Origin: Seriola aureovittata | Lineage: Eukaryota > Chordata > Actinopteri > Carangiformes > Carangidae | Direction: 5' to 3' | Length of the DNA stretch: 64,000 nt | Assembly: GCF_021018895.1 (NCBI RefSeq) | Contig: NC_079375.1 | Coordinates: 6,566,060-6,630,059, forward strand | Shown: in pieces, positions 21,899 to 32,980 of the stretch | Numbering within the stretch: position 1 is the first letter of the stretch | Layout: every line of letters begins with the position of its first letter | Translations under genes and position numbers: made by a program | The notes under the pieces: model-generated | Told to the model about the DNA's origin: nothing | Databases searched by the model: none | The model's input: only the letters and a program-made list of their open reading frames with translations

Positions 21899-21932
21899 AC
21901 TTCCGGGAAACTTAGATGGCGGATGTGACGTC
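21899..21932 (-). promoter_or_regulatory. Candidate TATA-less promoter of zinc-finger gene C (ETS, YY1, CRE)
   Basis: ACTTCCGG (ETS) at 21899, GATGGCGG (YY1) at 21915 and TGACGTC (CRE/ATF) at 21926 are packed within 34 nt, 110-140 nt upstream of the start codon. This is a typical housekeeping-type cluster. Confidence 0.55.
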
Positions 21933-22188
21933 TAGGGCCGACAGACGTAACGTTTCTAATAAACGCTAATCACAAATGTCCTGCTATCAAGCTAAAATAA
22001 ATTCTCTTTCTAATACTCTCTCCATCCTTACTCGTTAACAAGAAATTATCTGCATCAAACACAATTAAATCATTTTTTTAAAAATATAATGCTAAGATTT
22101 AAATCGTTTAAACAAATAAAGTTAAAGAACAAAGTTGAGTTAAAATATAATAAAAATAAAAATAATTTCCCCTAGGGGATAAATAAAG

Positions 22189-22189
<1 letters not shown>

Positions 22190-22246
<57 letters not shown>

Positions 22247-22272
22247 AAATGATAATAATAATAATAATAATA
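22190..22272 (+). repeat. (TCTA)n microsatellite followed by (ATA)n
   Basis: About 14 TCTA units follow GGGATAAATAAAGTA. That combination is typical of the 3' tail of teleost LINE or SINE insertions, so this may be the tail of a retroposon whose body is not recognisable. Confidence 0.85.
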
Positions 22273-22736
22273 AAGAACATACGCCATCTTGGAAATATCT
22301 TTTTATTCACATATTTTAAAACATTCAACATATTTATTTTAAATGGCACATACTATTCATCCCTGGTCTTTCAAATCTATTATTTAACCACATTTCCGCC
22401 AATCTTTTCTTAACACATATACTGTATAAATACATATACTTTATATAAGTATTGTATAATTAGACGACTAGTGCAAACAGGAGTGAGCTGGAATTGAGGT
22501 TTATCTTTTTGCTTTTATCAAAATTGAGTTTGAGTGGTGGCGTGTTTTGTTTTTCCAGACCTCGAGTATAAAAGCTATGAAAGTTTAGGGTTTAAATTTT
22601 TTTTTTTTTTTAATGGCAGTTTATCCAAATGGTTTATAAAATAAAGAGCAGCATTTCACCTTTAATCCCACCTCACTGTATGTTTGCTTTCAGTTTCTAT
22701 GTTTTATTTCACTTAATATCAGTAAAATCGCAATTG

Positions 22737-22872
22737 GGGTGTCCCTGCGGCCTAGGGGCCTAGGGGTTAACGTCCAGCCGGGGACCTTTGCTACATGTCA
22801 CTCCCCATCTCTTTCCTTTCATTTCGCAGTCAGCTCTCTGCAGTTCTCTGTCTAACAAAATAGGTAAAAACC
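22737..22872 (+). mobile_element. tRNA-type SINE fragment
   Basis: GGGGTGTCCCTGCGGCCTAG, then GGGGTTAACGTCCAGCCGGG, GACCTTTGCTACATGTCACT and CCCCATCTCTTTCCTTTC match the layout of a common teleost tRNA-derived SINE, which ends in a C/T-rich region and an A-rich tail. The head is damaged and no intact B box could be confirmed. Confidence 0.65.
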
Positions 22873-23090
22873 TATTCATTTTCTGGCTGCGCACCAAGTT
22901 TGTGCATGACAGAAAAACCGCTTAAACATCTTTAGTAGCATTAGATAGACAATACTGTTGTTGTAATTTATACTGAAATAAAATCCACATTCAATAAAGA
23001 TAAAATACAGCCTTTTATGCTACATGTAGAAAAATAGTTTGTACAGAAAAATCAGTTAAAACCAATATACAGACAAAAAAAACCTGCTCA

Positions 23091-24465
23091 CTACACTTCA
23101 CTTCCCCAGTCCCTCTGCCTCTCCTTCTCCTTCTCGCACTCTTTCTCTTTTTCTCGCCTCATGGTTGCTATGGCAACAGCCTTGTCAAAGCACATGCTGT
23201 GGGGACTGTTTCTGCTTGTGTCCCTCGCAGCACCTTCATCCCCATCCCTCCTCCTCTCCCTCTCTCTCTCCCCTCCATCTTTCCCCTGTTCCGCTGCACA
23301 AACTCTGTCCTGCTCTGTCTGGACTTTCTGCCTGGTTTCCCTCCCTCTGTCTGCATCTCGTCTCTCTCTTTGCTGCTGCTGCTGCCGCAGGGTCAGGGCA
23401 GTGATTTTGCAGTGCTGAGGCTTCGGAGGGACCACCGGCACCGCTTTCACTTGGTAAACTTTCGGGTTTTTGGACACAACCAGCTTCCTGCCTACTGCTC
23501 CTTGACTGCTGTCACTTTCCTCACACTTAGGTTTCTTCATATCAGACCAGGCCTCTTTTATCTGCTTATCTACACTTGGCGGTGATCTGAGTTGCTCATG
23601 AGCTCTCTCCTGGTCACAGTTCTCCTTTTCTGTCTCTTTTGAAACCACTTCTTCTCCGTGATGATGACGTGCTTCTTTATTGACCACATGCTTCCCTTGA
23701 ATTGCTTCTCCTAGTTCACTTGTCTCTTTTTCCGCAGACTCTTGCTCTATCTCTGGGTCTGATTCCTCCTCCACCTCTGGTTTAACTTCTGTCTTGTTTG
23801 CCCCTCCTTCCTCCACTTGCACTATTTTATCTCCTGAAACCTTTGCTTTCTGGTCTTCCTCCTCTCCATCTTTTTCTACACCTGCAACACCATCCCTCTC
23901 AACCTGCTCACTTTCCTCATCCTCGATCACTTCACATATAACATCCTCAAGTTCCTCCCAAATTTCACTGCTACATATTTCACTATCCTGCTCTTTGCCA
24001 CCTTCGTGCATCTTTTCTTCATCTTTTTTGTCAGCTATTCCTTCTTCACCTTCTTCGGTGGGATCTTCCAACATCTTCTCATCACTTTCTTTTATTTCAA
24101 GAACCTCTTCTTTACATATTGCCTCTCTCTCTTTGCATACCCTCCTGTCCTCTCCCTCATCACTGTGTCTCTCTTTCATATCCCCTCCATCACAGGTTCT
24201 GAGATCTTCTCTGGATTCCTCTAATGACACATTACCAATTTCCTGTGTTGCATAAATATCTGTGTGACAAGGTGGATGATCAGTGTGAGGGTTATCAACC
24301 ACTTCCTTCTCATCCTCGACCTCGATAGTGCTTAACTCATCAATGTCATCATCGCTTGGCGGTCGAAACTCCATGCAGCAGTGTGATGACGCGTCTGAAG
24401 TCGGATGCTTTTCTTTGTCTCTTTGAACATCTTCCGTGATGTTGACATCTTCCTCTGCTGTCATG
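23091..24465 (-). CDS. arhgap30: arhgap30 terminal exon
   Basis: Acceptor CATTTGCAG|CATGA, phase 2. Very E/K/D-rich, then VYQVKAVPVVPPKPQHCK and MCFDKAVAIATMRREKE. Ends in S-E-V before the stop. Confidence 0.92.
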
Positions 24466-27400
24466 CTGCAAATGGATGACAAACAGAAACAGCTAAGATA
24501 AATAAGTGGGCATTAAGAAGATATCCTGCTTTTCAGATGAAGATTTAGGGGTTTTGTTAGGTTACATTTCACTGCATTTCCTTGGACATTGGACAAAACA
24601 GTTTCTTAGTCCAGTCTTGTTCATTTATGAGATTGTGTGGCAACTGTTTATTTGATGTTATTTGCGAGAACTTTTCATATATATATATATATTTATGTTG
24701 AGCTAAATGTACTGTGTGTTCTACTTCTTGCTAGGTTACCTTTATAACAGCCACCATGTGTAGACCTTTTATGTCATTATAGCATCTGTTAAGTTTTACT
24801 TTAGAGAAAGAATAGATAGTCATGGTGGTTATTGGTGCAGTATATGTGTTGCTTAAGGTCAGATCCAGGGAAAGAGGGGGGTGGCAACAAGAATTGATAG
24901 AGAGCCTATGTAATGTAAAGTTGTAATTATGGTAAATGCTTAAATAAATGCAGCAAAAGTAAAAGAGTGTTAAAGTCAGTTAAGTAACTTAAAAATTTCA
25001 GTTATACAGCAATATCTCTCTAAAACCATTGACTGCCGGTCGTACCAGACCAAATCAGGCTGTAGTGGCAAAACCCCTTTAGTGCATGGAACTCTGGGTG
25101 AATTTTATTGCTTATGAATTAAAATGTTATTTTTCCTTTCAATAATTTCACTTTAAACTGGTCAGATACAGTCGTAATGTTAATGTACTCATAGGGCAGA
25201 TATGGAGCAACATTAGCACTTATTTGGAGTCATGTTTGCGTCCATATGACAAATGTAGTTTCAATATCCCGCTCTACTTTTAGCTCTGATTTGATTCCTA
25301 CTAACTCCTAAGAGAAATACACTTCTTCACTAAAGCTTGCATTGATGTTATGAACTGACAACTTACACACATTTTTAACCGTTGGATTCAGATGTATTAT
25401 GTAAAAATGTAAAATAGGAACCAGTTTCACCTTTGCATATGGTTTTCTGGTTGCTCTCCTTGCTTATCATGTGTGTCATCCTCTTCCTTATTCATCATCT
25501 GCTTTCCCTCCAGTCCTTCTCTGTCTTCTTCATCAATCACTCCTCCCTGCTCCTGATCTCCAGCGGTCGGTTCTTGAGAGTGCAATGTCTCAAACTCTCC
25601 CTCCTCAGAGCTCTGTGATGGATCAACAGGAGGTCTATCTTGGGTGCAACTGTCTTGTGCATCAGTGTCTAGTTCCAACCCGGACAGACTGCTTAATAGG
25701 AAATCAGCAGGAAGGCTTTTATAAAACATGCTCTCATCTTCTTCACTGCTGTAATCATCGTTATCACCGTGGTCCCCTTCATCCTCCTCTTCAGAGCAAG
25801 ACTCGTCCGGTCCGTGGACAGGTGAGGTCATGTAAGGTAAGCTGAGGGATTTAGTGTGTCGGTTGTGTAGGTCGAGGCTGAGCGGCCTGTGTGGTTTTAA
25901 CTCGGTTGGACTCTGAGTGTGTGTTTCAGGGTTTGGCAGCGGCTCTGCAGGGGGAGGAGAAGGAGGCGAAGCTTGCACCATGACTTCATACTCATCGTCT
26001 GAGTGACCTGGAGGTTCGACGGAGAACTCGTTCACCTATGAGGTTAAGAGAAACATGAAGTGGAAATGAAATTTTCTTCATGAAAACCTTCTCAGATCCT
26101 GACAATCCTGCTCTGACTGCTGGTTCTCTAAAGGTGAAAAAAAATGTAACTTGGTAGGAATTTCTCAAATTATTTTTTCTATTATCATCAAACGTACTGC
26201 GTCTTATGCTCCATGTGTTTGGAAAAACTTGCAACCTTCAAATACCATTCAAACCTCATCTGTATAGATATAACAACACAAACCTGATAGGACGTGCTGC
26301 AGTCCATATGGTCCAGGGCGCTGCAGTCCATTTGGTCCAGGAAGTCAAAGTTATCTTGAACGTAGCCAAACAGCTCCTGGTCGTCCCCATCCACTTCAGT
26401 TGAGTTGAGGATGTCAGGCTCAGCAAATGCACAGGTGTCTTCGGGCTGAGTCACCACTGGCTGAGGATCATCTCGTTCCATCCCTTTCATATCTGTGAAT
26501 GAAATATAGGCATATAACATTAGAGATGGGCTGATGAGTGTAACATTTATATGGTTAGTTATAAAAGAATAAACTCAAATTCCAAGAATGCTGGTTTAAA
26601 AGAAACCAGTTCACGGTCACAAGGACAAGAAAATATCAGATAAAGATTTGTGTCTCTCTAATAGAAAGGCTCCAGCTACAGAAAGACCAGGAAAAAAGAG
26701 GCAAATATTACCTTGCACTTGTCTGTGCATTGAAATTTTATAGTATTTTCTGTTCATCATGGTTATTCAGTGTCAGTTGTCAAGTCCCATTGTCTATCTA
26801 TTCCTCAATTATTTATATTACATTAGTTCGTAAGGATTCACAGATCAAAAGAATCAAGAGCATTTTTCATAAAAGGCTGTGAATATTGTCGTGTAAAGTC
26901 CATTGCAGACAATCAGGAAACTTCTTCTACTATATTACTTAAACTATTTTTTCAATTTCCGGCTGAGGGGCTTTGGGTATACTTGCTTTTGAACGTTTTC
27001 TGCCCAGTTATGAACTTATAACCAATGAGTGAGCCAGCTGACCTTTCTCTGCCTAGACAAAAATCTGATCGGAGAACTCTATTTGATGGTTTTAGCTTCA
27101 TTTCTGAAGCTGCTATAGAAACAAGAGTAATGCTAGTTTTTAACTGTTTCTAATTCACAGTTAAAAACAGGGGACATTTTCGAGGATGGGGACATCTGGC
27201 AATTGCTTTCATCCAATCTATCCAATATTTGTTGAGATATTTTTTGCAAAACCGCAAAAGTCAACCTTATGGTGGTGCTAGAGGAAAAAGTTCAGGGATC
27301 ACAAAAGTCATTGACGGATTCATCCTCTGGGGACCTTGATTATCTGTACCAGATTTTATGGCAAAAGATATTTATGATGGACTGATTTAATCAACCACCT

Positions 27401-29942
27401 GCTTAAAAAGTAAATGATATTGATAACAGTCCAGTCTCAGATTAGTCTCAGCCCAAGTATTTAAAGTAATGGCGATCAAGGTTATGAAGTAGAGGGAATT
27501 ACCCATGTAGTCACTGCTGTAGTCAACATATTGGTCATTATTTTCAGCATCTTCATCGTCTGGGTTGGAATTGACGCTTTTGGCTCGTTGCTCTCTGGAC
27601 ACGCCTCCAATCACCAGCTCTGGCTTCCGGCTGCTATCTTCTCTCACCTCCTCTTCTCTCTTCTCCTCCTCTATTGCTCCTTCAAACTCTTCCTCGCCAA
27701 CACCACCTGCCGCCGCTGCATTCTCATCCACGTCCACAATTCCCTCACTGTCTTTCTCTTCCTCCTCAACTTTTCTGCCTTCCTCCTCCTTCATTTCCAT
27801 CTCTCTGCTTTCCTTCCTCTCCACCTTGTCTCCTTCCTCCTTACCTTCCACCCTGTCCCCTCCATCCTTATCCCTGCCACGATGGATGACCCTGTTGCTC
27901 CCGCCCCCCTGCAACACCCCTAATGCCAGGTTAGAGGTGATATGTAGTGGCACAGTAACCATGGTGGGCCCTGTAATGTGCATGGCTGCTCTCCATCCTG
28001 CTTTAGTGGAGAGTCCCGGGGATCTTGACTGGAGAGTCTCATTGCCTGTGGACCCTAAACCCTCAGGGTCAAGAGCAGTGTAGGTGCCCTGGGTCCCCCC
28101 ACTCACTAACCCTGTCCCCCTGCGGTATGTCACAGCATATTCGCTGCCACCCATTGCACCGGAAGGAGCTGGAGCTTCTGAGCCTGGCTGAGGGGAGGGT
28201 GTGACTTTAGGAGACGTGTTGATGGAGGGAGGGCGCTGAGTAGAACGTCTGGAACCTGGAACATAATAGAGAGATAAGAACTGGGTCACAAGAAGTTTAA
28301 CAGTTCAGTCTAGGTAAAAATATAACTGTGAATCTGTGAATCTTTTGTATGGGTCAGTACACACAAATCAAAGGTACTTTTTCCCCCACTTCTCTTTATA
28401 TTGTTTCATTTTTGTGTGCAGGTTTTAACAGTTTCAAGCATTGAAAGGCGACACTGGAAAAAGTCAGCTAGAAAGACAATTTTCTGTGTCTTTCCATGTT
28501 CCAGCTACTCTGAATAATCCACAAGCTTCATTGTAAATAGGTTTCCCTTGAACTGTACTTTCTACACATGAGAACAATCCCAATGAAAACTTTTGAGAGC
28601 ATGTTCTGCTGATGATTCAGGGTTGTCTCTGGAAAGACAAGTCCCACTAAGTTTTTCAAAAGCCATTTTTTCAATGAACTCAAAGATTCACAGGCGGATA
28701 TCTCAAAACCTAAATTCATACAATCAAATATTTCCTCATGATCAAACACCACTTGGGGCTAAGTGAGAATTTTAACTTATTATAACAAATTATTATTATC
28801 ATTATTAATTTTAACTTTTGTACTTTTGGTGAACTGATCCTTCTAATAAACCCCAGATGGGTGGAGTTTGTGTGTATAGTATAGTAAGTCTATAGAATGA
28901 AATAATTGTTTTGTTATGTTGGAATATTGATGGTATTTATTCATATTGAATCACAAAATGACTTGTGATTCGTGTGAGAAGAGCAGCACCTTCATTTGGA
29001 TACAACGGACTGCTGAGGGAGTCCATGCTTCTTGCTGGTCTCAAAGAAGCCCTGTCTTTCTCTGGAAAAAAAAAAACATACATAAGAGTGGGATGAGAGG
29101 GAAGCTGTGAAAACTGATTACATAGAAACTTTGAACCTCCTGTCTGAAACTGCCCCCAACAACTTGGTTCTAAATCAAATTATTAATGCTTATAACCTCC
29201 AAAGGTTTTAACCTCAACCTGAACATTATCAGAAAGATCATACATTTAATTTTGAGCTATAAGAATTGAAGCAGATTATGATCATCAGTTTTTAACAGTA
29301 TATCAATTTCCTACACCACAGTAGAAGCAAATACTCCAACTGAGAAAAAGGAACATGAGAAGGTTTCGTACCTTTAGCTGAGTGTTTGTGCCTTCGCCGC
29401 GGGTCTGGGAATCGTCCTCCGATGTTGAATATGGACATCCACTTCCTGCCCTTGAGAGATCCTTTCCTCCTGAGGTGAACAAGACGGACATTCACAGGGA
29501 AATGGTTTATACAGTATGAAGAACGCAATGGTAAACCTGAATTCCACCAAGGAAACTCAGAAACGTTTTTCTAAGATTCAGTTTCTTGACATTATGACAT
29601 AACGTCAACATGCTTTACTTTACCGTGAAGTTTAACACTCTGCCTGCGCAGGAAAAGGGTAAACATAAATTTGTAAAGCAGTGTGATGACACTCCTGATA
29701 AATGGATGGTCTCCTCACTTGTCTGTGCCTTCAATGATAGCGTGGTAGGGTCTTATGGCGATAGGACCGTCTCCTGGACTGATGTTCCCAAAGCTGGGGC
29801 AGGGATGAGAGGGAACAGACTTGAAAAATCCTTCATCCTGATTGGACTCTGCTGATGGGGAGGGGAGGGACTTCCTTCTCTCGGATGATACACCTGAATA
29901 CAGCAGAAGAAAGAGATGAGGCAGAGGTGAGTGTAAGCCGGT

Positions 29943-30017
<75 letters not shown>

Positions 30018-31156
30018 CTAACCTTGCTCAGGAAACAGCTGAGGGACATGTGTGAGGATGAACTCCACTACAATGGACTGAACCCTGACCTCCATGAAGG
30101 CCGCTGTACCATTAAACCCAGTCGCCTCAATGTCCTTTGACCTTAACATAAAGATTGATTGATTGATCATTGATTGATTGAGTGGCTAGTTCAGTGTATT
30201 GCTCAAAGGCCCTTCAGCAGCAACAGAAATATATATATAAATAAGGCGCTGATCTAGGCCACTGATATTAGCACACCTGAGCAGGTTGGGGGCCCAGACG
30301 ATGGCCAGGTTTCTGGCGTGCATGTTGGTCTCTGAGGAATGTGAGGCCATTCTGACCAGATGATGCATGAGGTACTCCAGAGTCCTGAAGGAAATAAAGG
30401 TGAAGACTTAAACCTGCAATAACTGCCAAAATAAATAGGCTGTAAATTGGCTAGATCACTTTTTTCTCCTGAATAGTGACGACTTTGTAAAATGCTAATA
30501 TGAATCCAAATGAGTCTTTAAGTAAAAATAATGGAACTAAAATGTTATATCCACTGGATGGTATAACTGCAGACTAAATACCAACTGTCACCTACTTATT
30601 CGAGAAAGAAAAGGTTGGTTTTACTTTTGGCTTAGATGGAAAATCTAAATGAGATTTTTAAACAAGGCATTGAGTGAGCTGCACGAGACTGTACCTGTAA
30701 TGAAGTGCTGGTAGTTCTTTCAGAACATCTCTGATCTTTACCAGCCTCTCCTCCTCCAGCTGGATGGCCACAGCCTCCTGCAACACAGACACGTGTTTGA
30801 ATCAATATGAAAAGACAATTCATCTCTTTCTATTAACTCCATGAACAAACAGGAGGCGGGGGAAATTGTGTGAAATGTTTGTGCGTCCGTGCTACTCACA
30901 GCGAACTTGTCGTACAGCTGGTATGTGAGCAGCGGGTTCGGCAGCTCTCTGAAATAAGCTTTACACAGAGAGCTGACACAGTGGATGTCCTGCAGATACA
31001 AATCCTTGTTCAGATCTGGATTCCCGTCGTTCTCAAACTCTCCCCTAGTTTTAGAAAAAGAGGAATTCATTTTAGAGCATGTTAACACAACCACAAACAC
31101 ATACTAATAAAAACTTAGTAGAGTGTACATTTAGAGATATAGGGTCAGACACACAG

Positions 31157-31189
<33 letters not shown>

Positions 31190-32980
31190 ACTTGCCTTAG
31201 TTTCTGTATGTTGGACGACACTCCGGACAACCTGTAGATTCCGTCCACGACTCCATGATGCTCAACAAATTCACTGCAGCATCGCAAGACCTGAGGAACT
31301 GTGTCACATGACTCACATTAATGACCTGAATATTCACATAACAATAAGATGAATTGTTATAAACTTCGATTATGAACATACATGTTCAGATTTGTATGTG
31401 TTTTGTCTGTGTGTTTCACATGTGATAGTCTAGAAGCCCATTTTTGTTGGTTTTATGTCAAACAAAAAGACGAAATAATACCCTCACACTGCTATCTCCT
31501 TCCTAGTATTTATTTTGATCTCCATAGACACCTGGGGAAGACTGATTGGGTTTGAAGTTGGATTACTTTTGTCCTTTTGTGTAGATTATTGTTAACCAGC
31601 GCCTACAAATAATTTATGGACGATTATCAAATATAAACAAAATATATTGTACTATGTATTTCCAAATTGTCATAAAAGCAGTGTAATCATGTACAACATC
31701 AAAACTAGTTGATATACATATATACAAGTATATAAATTAAATATTTTATAACATACATTATATTGTGAGAGCATTTTTGGCAGCATGGCTCAAGGGATAG
31801 CAATGTTAGTACAAACTATGGTCCACAGAGGATGAATCATACTCTATCTAATCCTAATCATGCCCTGACATTTGTTCCGGTGCCACCATTAAGTTTGTAT
31901 CTGTGGTTTTGAGTGAAATGTCTCAACAACTATTAGACGGATTGGTACAAACATTCATGTCCCCCCTCAGCATGATTTGCGGTAACTGTGGCGATCCTCT
32001 GACTTTTCATGTTACGCCATCATCAGGTCAAAGTTTCAGTTCATCCAATTCTGTGGTTTTACGTCCAAATACCCGCAGAAGCCATGACATCTCCACCCGC
32101 CCTTCTGTACCTTGTGTTTAGTGCTAATTAGCAAAAGGTAAGCATGCTAACACACTGAGTTATTATTGTGATCATGGTGAACATTATACCCGTTACACAT
32201 CAGCACATTAGCATTGTCATTTTGAGCATGCTAGCAGTAGTTTTGTTTCTATCTAAAAGAAAATCCGCTCTTAGGGGATAAGAAATGGCAGGGTGGGCGG
32301 TTAAAGAATACATGGACTCCTGTCAGATAGGAAATAGCAGTATGTACTCACATGGCTGACTATAAAATGAGTAGTTACCATTTAAAGCATTAAAGTAAAC
32401 TGGGTGTGGTTAATGCTGTGTGTTGAAAAAGAAATTATTTTGCATGTACTAAGTCTTTTTTTGGCCTCATATCCGTCTGGGCAATGCAAAATGAGAAACC
32501 AAGCATTTAAAAAACATGACAAATATTCTGACCAAATAACAGAGATTACTAAATTGCTACCCATCAACCTGCTGAATATTTGTTTTTACAACTATAGCAT
32601 GATATTTTAGTGGATGTAATTAAATATTCACAAAAACACACTTCTAGTTTACCAGATTACTCAGGATATGGAGTACATTCATATCTATGCACACACTGTT
32701 ATATAGATATTGTTTGATAATTCAGATTTCTGTGGTTGTTGTGGATGTATGGTTATTTATCTGTACGACATGGTGTTTAGTATGTGCTCTACTGCCTGTC
32801 GTAGTTACAGGCAACTCTTTGGAACAGAGAACAACAGAACACAATACAACAGGACTTTTTTTTTTTTTTTGGAGTGGGGTTCGTTTACTTACTCTCTTGA
32901 GAGGAGGCAGTCAGGTGCTCGAGCAGATCACATCCAAACACCTTCTCTTTGTTTCCCCCTCTTCTCCGAACTCTTCGCAT
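23091..32980 (-). CDS. arhgap30: Rho GTPase-activating protein 30
   Basis: Stimulates GTP hydrolysis by Rho-family GTPases (the family member is known to act on RhoA and Rac1) and so affects actin and adhesion. Thirteen coding exons sum to 3933 nt, 1310 aa; human ARHGAP30 is about 1100 aa. The RhoGAP domain spans about residues 15-205, with the catalytic arginine finger in GIYRLSG (R52) and the conserved ARNLAIVWAPNLLR (N165 region). Family landmarks follow in order: RPYHAIIE, GRKWMSIFN, RPARSMDSLS (about 314), VPLHITS (about 433), VNEFSVEPP (about 652), VPVVPPKP (about 1195) and MCFDKAVAIA near the end. These fit ARHGAP30 better than ARHGAP31 (VSSNIQKLR, SSLCKAYF). Long E/K-rich stretches make the C-terminal half disordered. 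The ATG at 32978-32980 follows an in-frame stop. Intron 2 uses a GC donor. Confidence 0.93.
25431..26035 (-). CDS. arhgap30: arhgap30 coding exon 12
   Basis: Acceptor CCTCATAG|GTGAA, phase 0 to 2; starts VNEFSVEPPGHSDDEYEVMV, matching a family block, then acidic. Donor CAAAG|GTGAAA. Confidence 0.92.
26284..26492 (-). CDS. arhgap30: arhgap30 coding exon 11
   Basis: Acceptor TTCACAG|ATATG, phase 1 to 0; encodes GYVQDNFDFLDQMD and short MDCS repeats. Donor TATCAG|GTTTGT. Confidence 0.88.
27185..27360 (-). repeat. Dispersed repeat fragment (GTTGAGATATTT / TCATCCTCTGGGGACC family)
   Basis: CAATATTTGTTGAGATATTT and GGATTCATCCTCTGGGGACC are blocks of a repeat also present in another copy at about 31780-32240. 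Lies in an arhgap30 intron. Confidence 0.6.
27503..28255 (-). CDS. arhgap30: arhgap30 coding exon 10
   Basis: A 753-nt exon, phase 1 to 1. Starts SRRSTQRPPS, contains MHITGPTMVTVPLHITSNL, then a long E/K-rich run, and ends near QYVDYSSDYM. Donor ATGG|GTAATT. Confidence 0.92.
28990..29061 (-). CDS. arhgap30: arhgap30 coding exon 9
   Basis: A 72-nt exon, phase 1 to 1, encoding KDRASLRPARSMDSLSSPL, a strongly conserved family block. Donor GAAG|GTGCTG. Confidence 0.9.
29372..29469 (-). CDS. arhgap30: arhgap30 coding exon 8
   Basis: Acceptor CACCTCAG|GAGGA, phase 2 to 1; encodes RKGSLKGRKWMSIFNIGG. Donor AAAG|GTACGA. Confidence 0.9.
29719..29893 (-). CDS. arhgap30: arhgap30 coding exon 7
   Basis: Acceptor TATTCAG|GTGTA, phase 1 to 2; encodes ERRKSLPSPSAE and ends IRPYHAIIEGTD. 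Donor GACAA|GTGAGG. Confidence 0.88.
29946..30016 (+). repeat. (TG)n microsatellite filling most of an arhgap30 intron
   Basis: About 35 TG units. The host intron (29894-30022) is only 129 nt, so the repeat is more than half of it. On the gene strand it is (CA)n starting about 7 nt after the donor of exon 6. Confidence 0.95.
30023..30141 (-). CDS. arhgap30: arhgap30 coding exon 6 (end of RhoGAP domain)
   Basis: Acceptor TGTTAAG|GTCAA, phase 2 to 1; encodes SKDIEATGFNGTAAFMEVR and FILTHV, the end of the RhoGAP domain. The donor CAAG|GTTAGA is followed within a few bases by a CA microsatellite. Confidence 0.92.
30277..30384 (-). CDS. arhgap30: arhgap30 coding exon 5
   Basis: Acceptor CCTTCAG|GACTC, phase 2 to 2; encodes TLEYLMHHLVRMAS and NMHARNLAIVWAPNLL. 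Donor CTCAG|GTGTGC. Confidence 0.93.
30695..30777 (-). CDS. arhgap30: arhgap30 coding exon 4
   Basis: Acceptor TTGCAG|GAGGC, phase 0 to 2; encodes EAVAIQLEEERLVKIRDVL and onward. Too short to stand out as an open frame; found by family continuity. Confidence 0.9.
30900..31044 (-). CDS. arhgap30: arhgap30 coding exon 3
   Basis: Acceptor AAAACTAG|GGGAG, phase 2 to 0; encodes LYLQDIHCVSSLCKAYFREL and PLLTYQLYDKFA of the RhoGAP domain. Donor GCT|GTGAGT. Confidence 0.93.
31160..31186 (+). repeat. (CA)n microsatellite beside the GC donor of arhgap30
   Basis: About 13 CA units on the plus strand, hence (TG)n on the gene strand, starting about 10 nt downstream of the GC donor of exon 2. Confidence 0.95.
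31196..31298 (-). CDS. arhgap30: arhgap30 coding exon 2 (arginine finger)
   Basis: Acceptor GTGACACAG|TTCCT, phase 1; encodes PQVLRCCSEFVEHHG and GIYRLSGVSS. Ends CTAAG|GCAAGT, a GC donor, in phase 2; the only GT nearby would break the phase. Confidence 0.88.
31780..32240 (+). repeat. Dispersed repeat (GCATGCTAACA family) in arhgap30 intron 1
   Basis: AGGATGAATCATACTCTATC, GAAATGTCTCAACAACTATT, GGTCAAAGTTTCAGTTCATC and AAGCATGCTAACACACTGAG are successive blocks of a common teleost repeat ending in CATGCTAGCA-type sequence. Confidence 0.65.
32893..32980 (-). CDS. arhgap30: arhgap30 coding exon 1
   Basis: MRRVRRRGGNKEK then VFGCDLLEHL, matching the family start of the RhoGAP region; ends CAAGAGA|GTAAGT in phase 1. 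Confidence 0.88.

Larger units (their letters stand above)
21790..23090. other. Intergenic region between zinc-finger gene C and arhgap30
   Basis: Holds the promoter and 5' UTR of gene C, a tetranucleotide microsatellite and a SINE. The part from about 22880 to 23090 is probably arhgap30 3' UTR. No further exon recognised. Confidence 0.5.

Noticed and set aside
23794..24255. Serine-rich plus-strand frame opposite the arhgap30 terminal exon
   Set aside because: Antisense of an E/K/D-rich coding region, which gives S/L/F-rich frames by composition alone.
27565..28083. Serine-rich plus-strand frame (172 codons) opposite arhgap30 exon 10
   Set aside because: Same effect: the opposite strand carries conserved family blocks (VPLHITS) in a phase-consistent exon.
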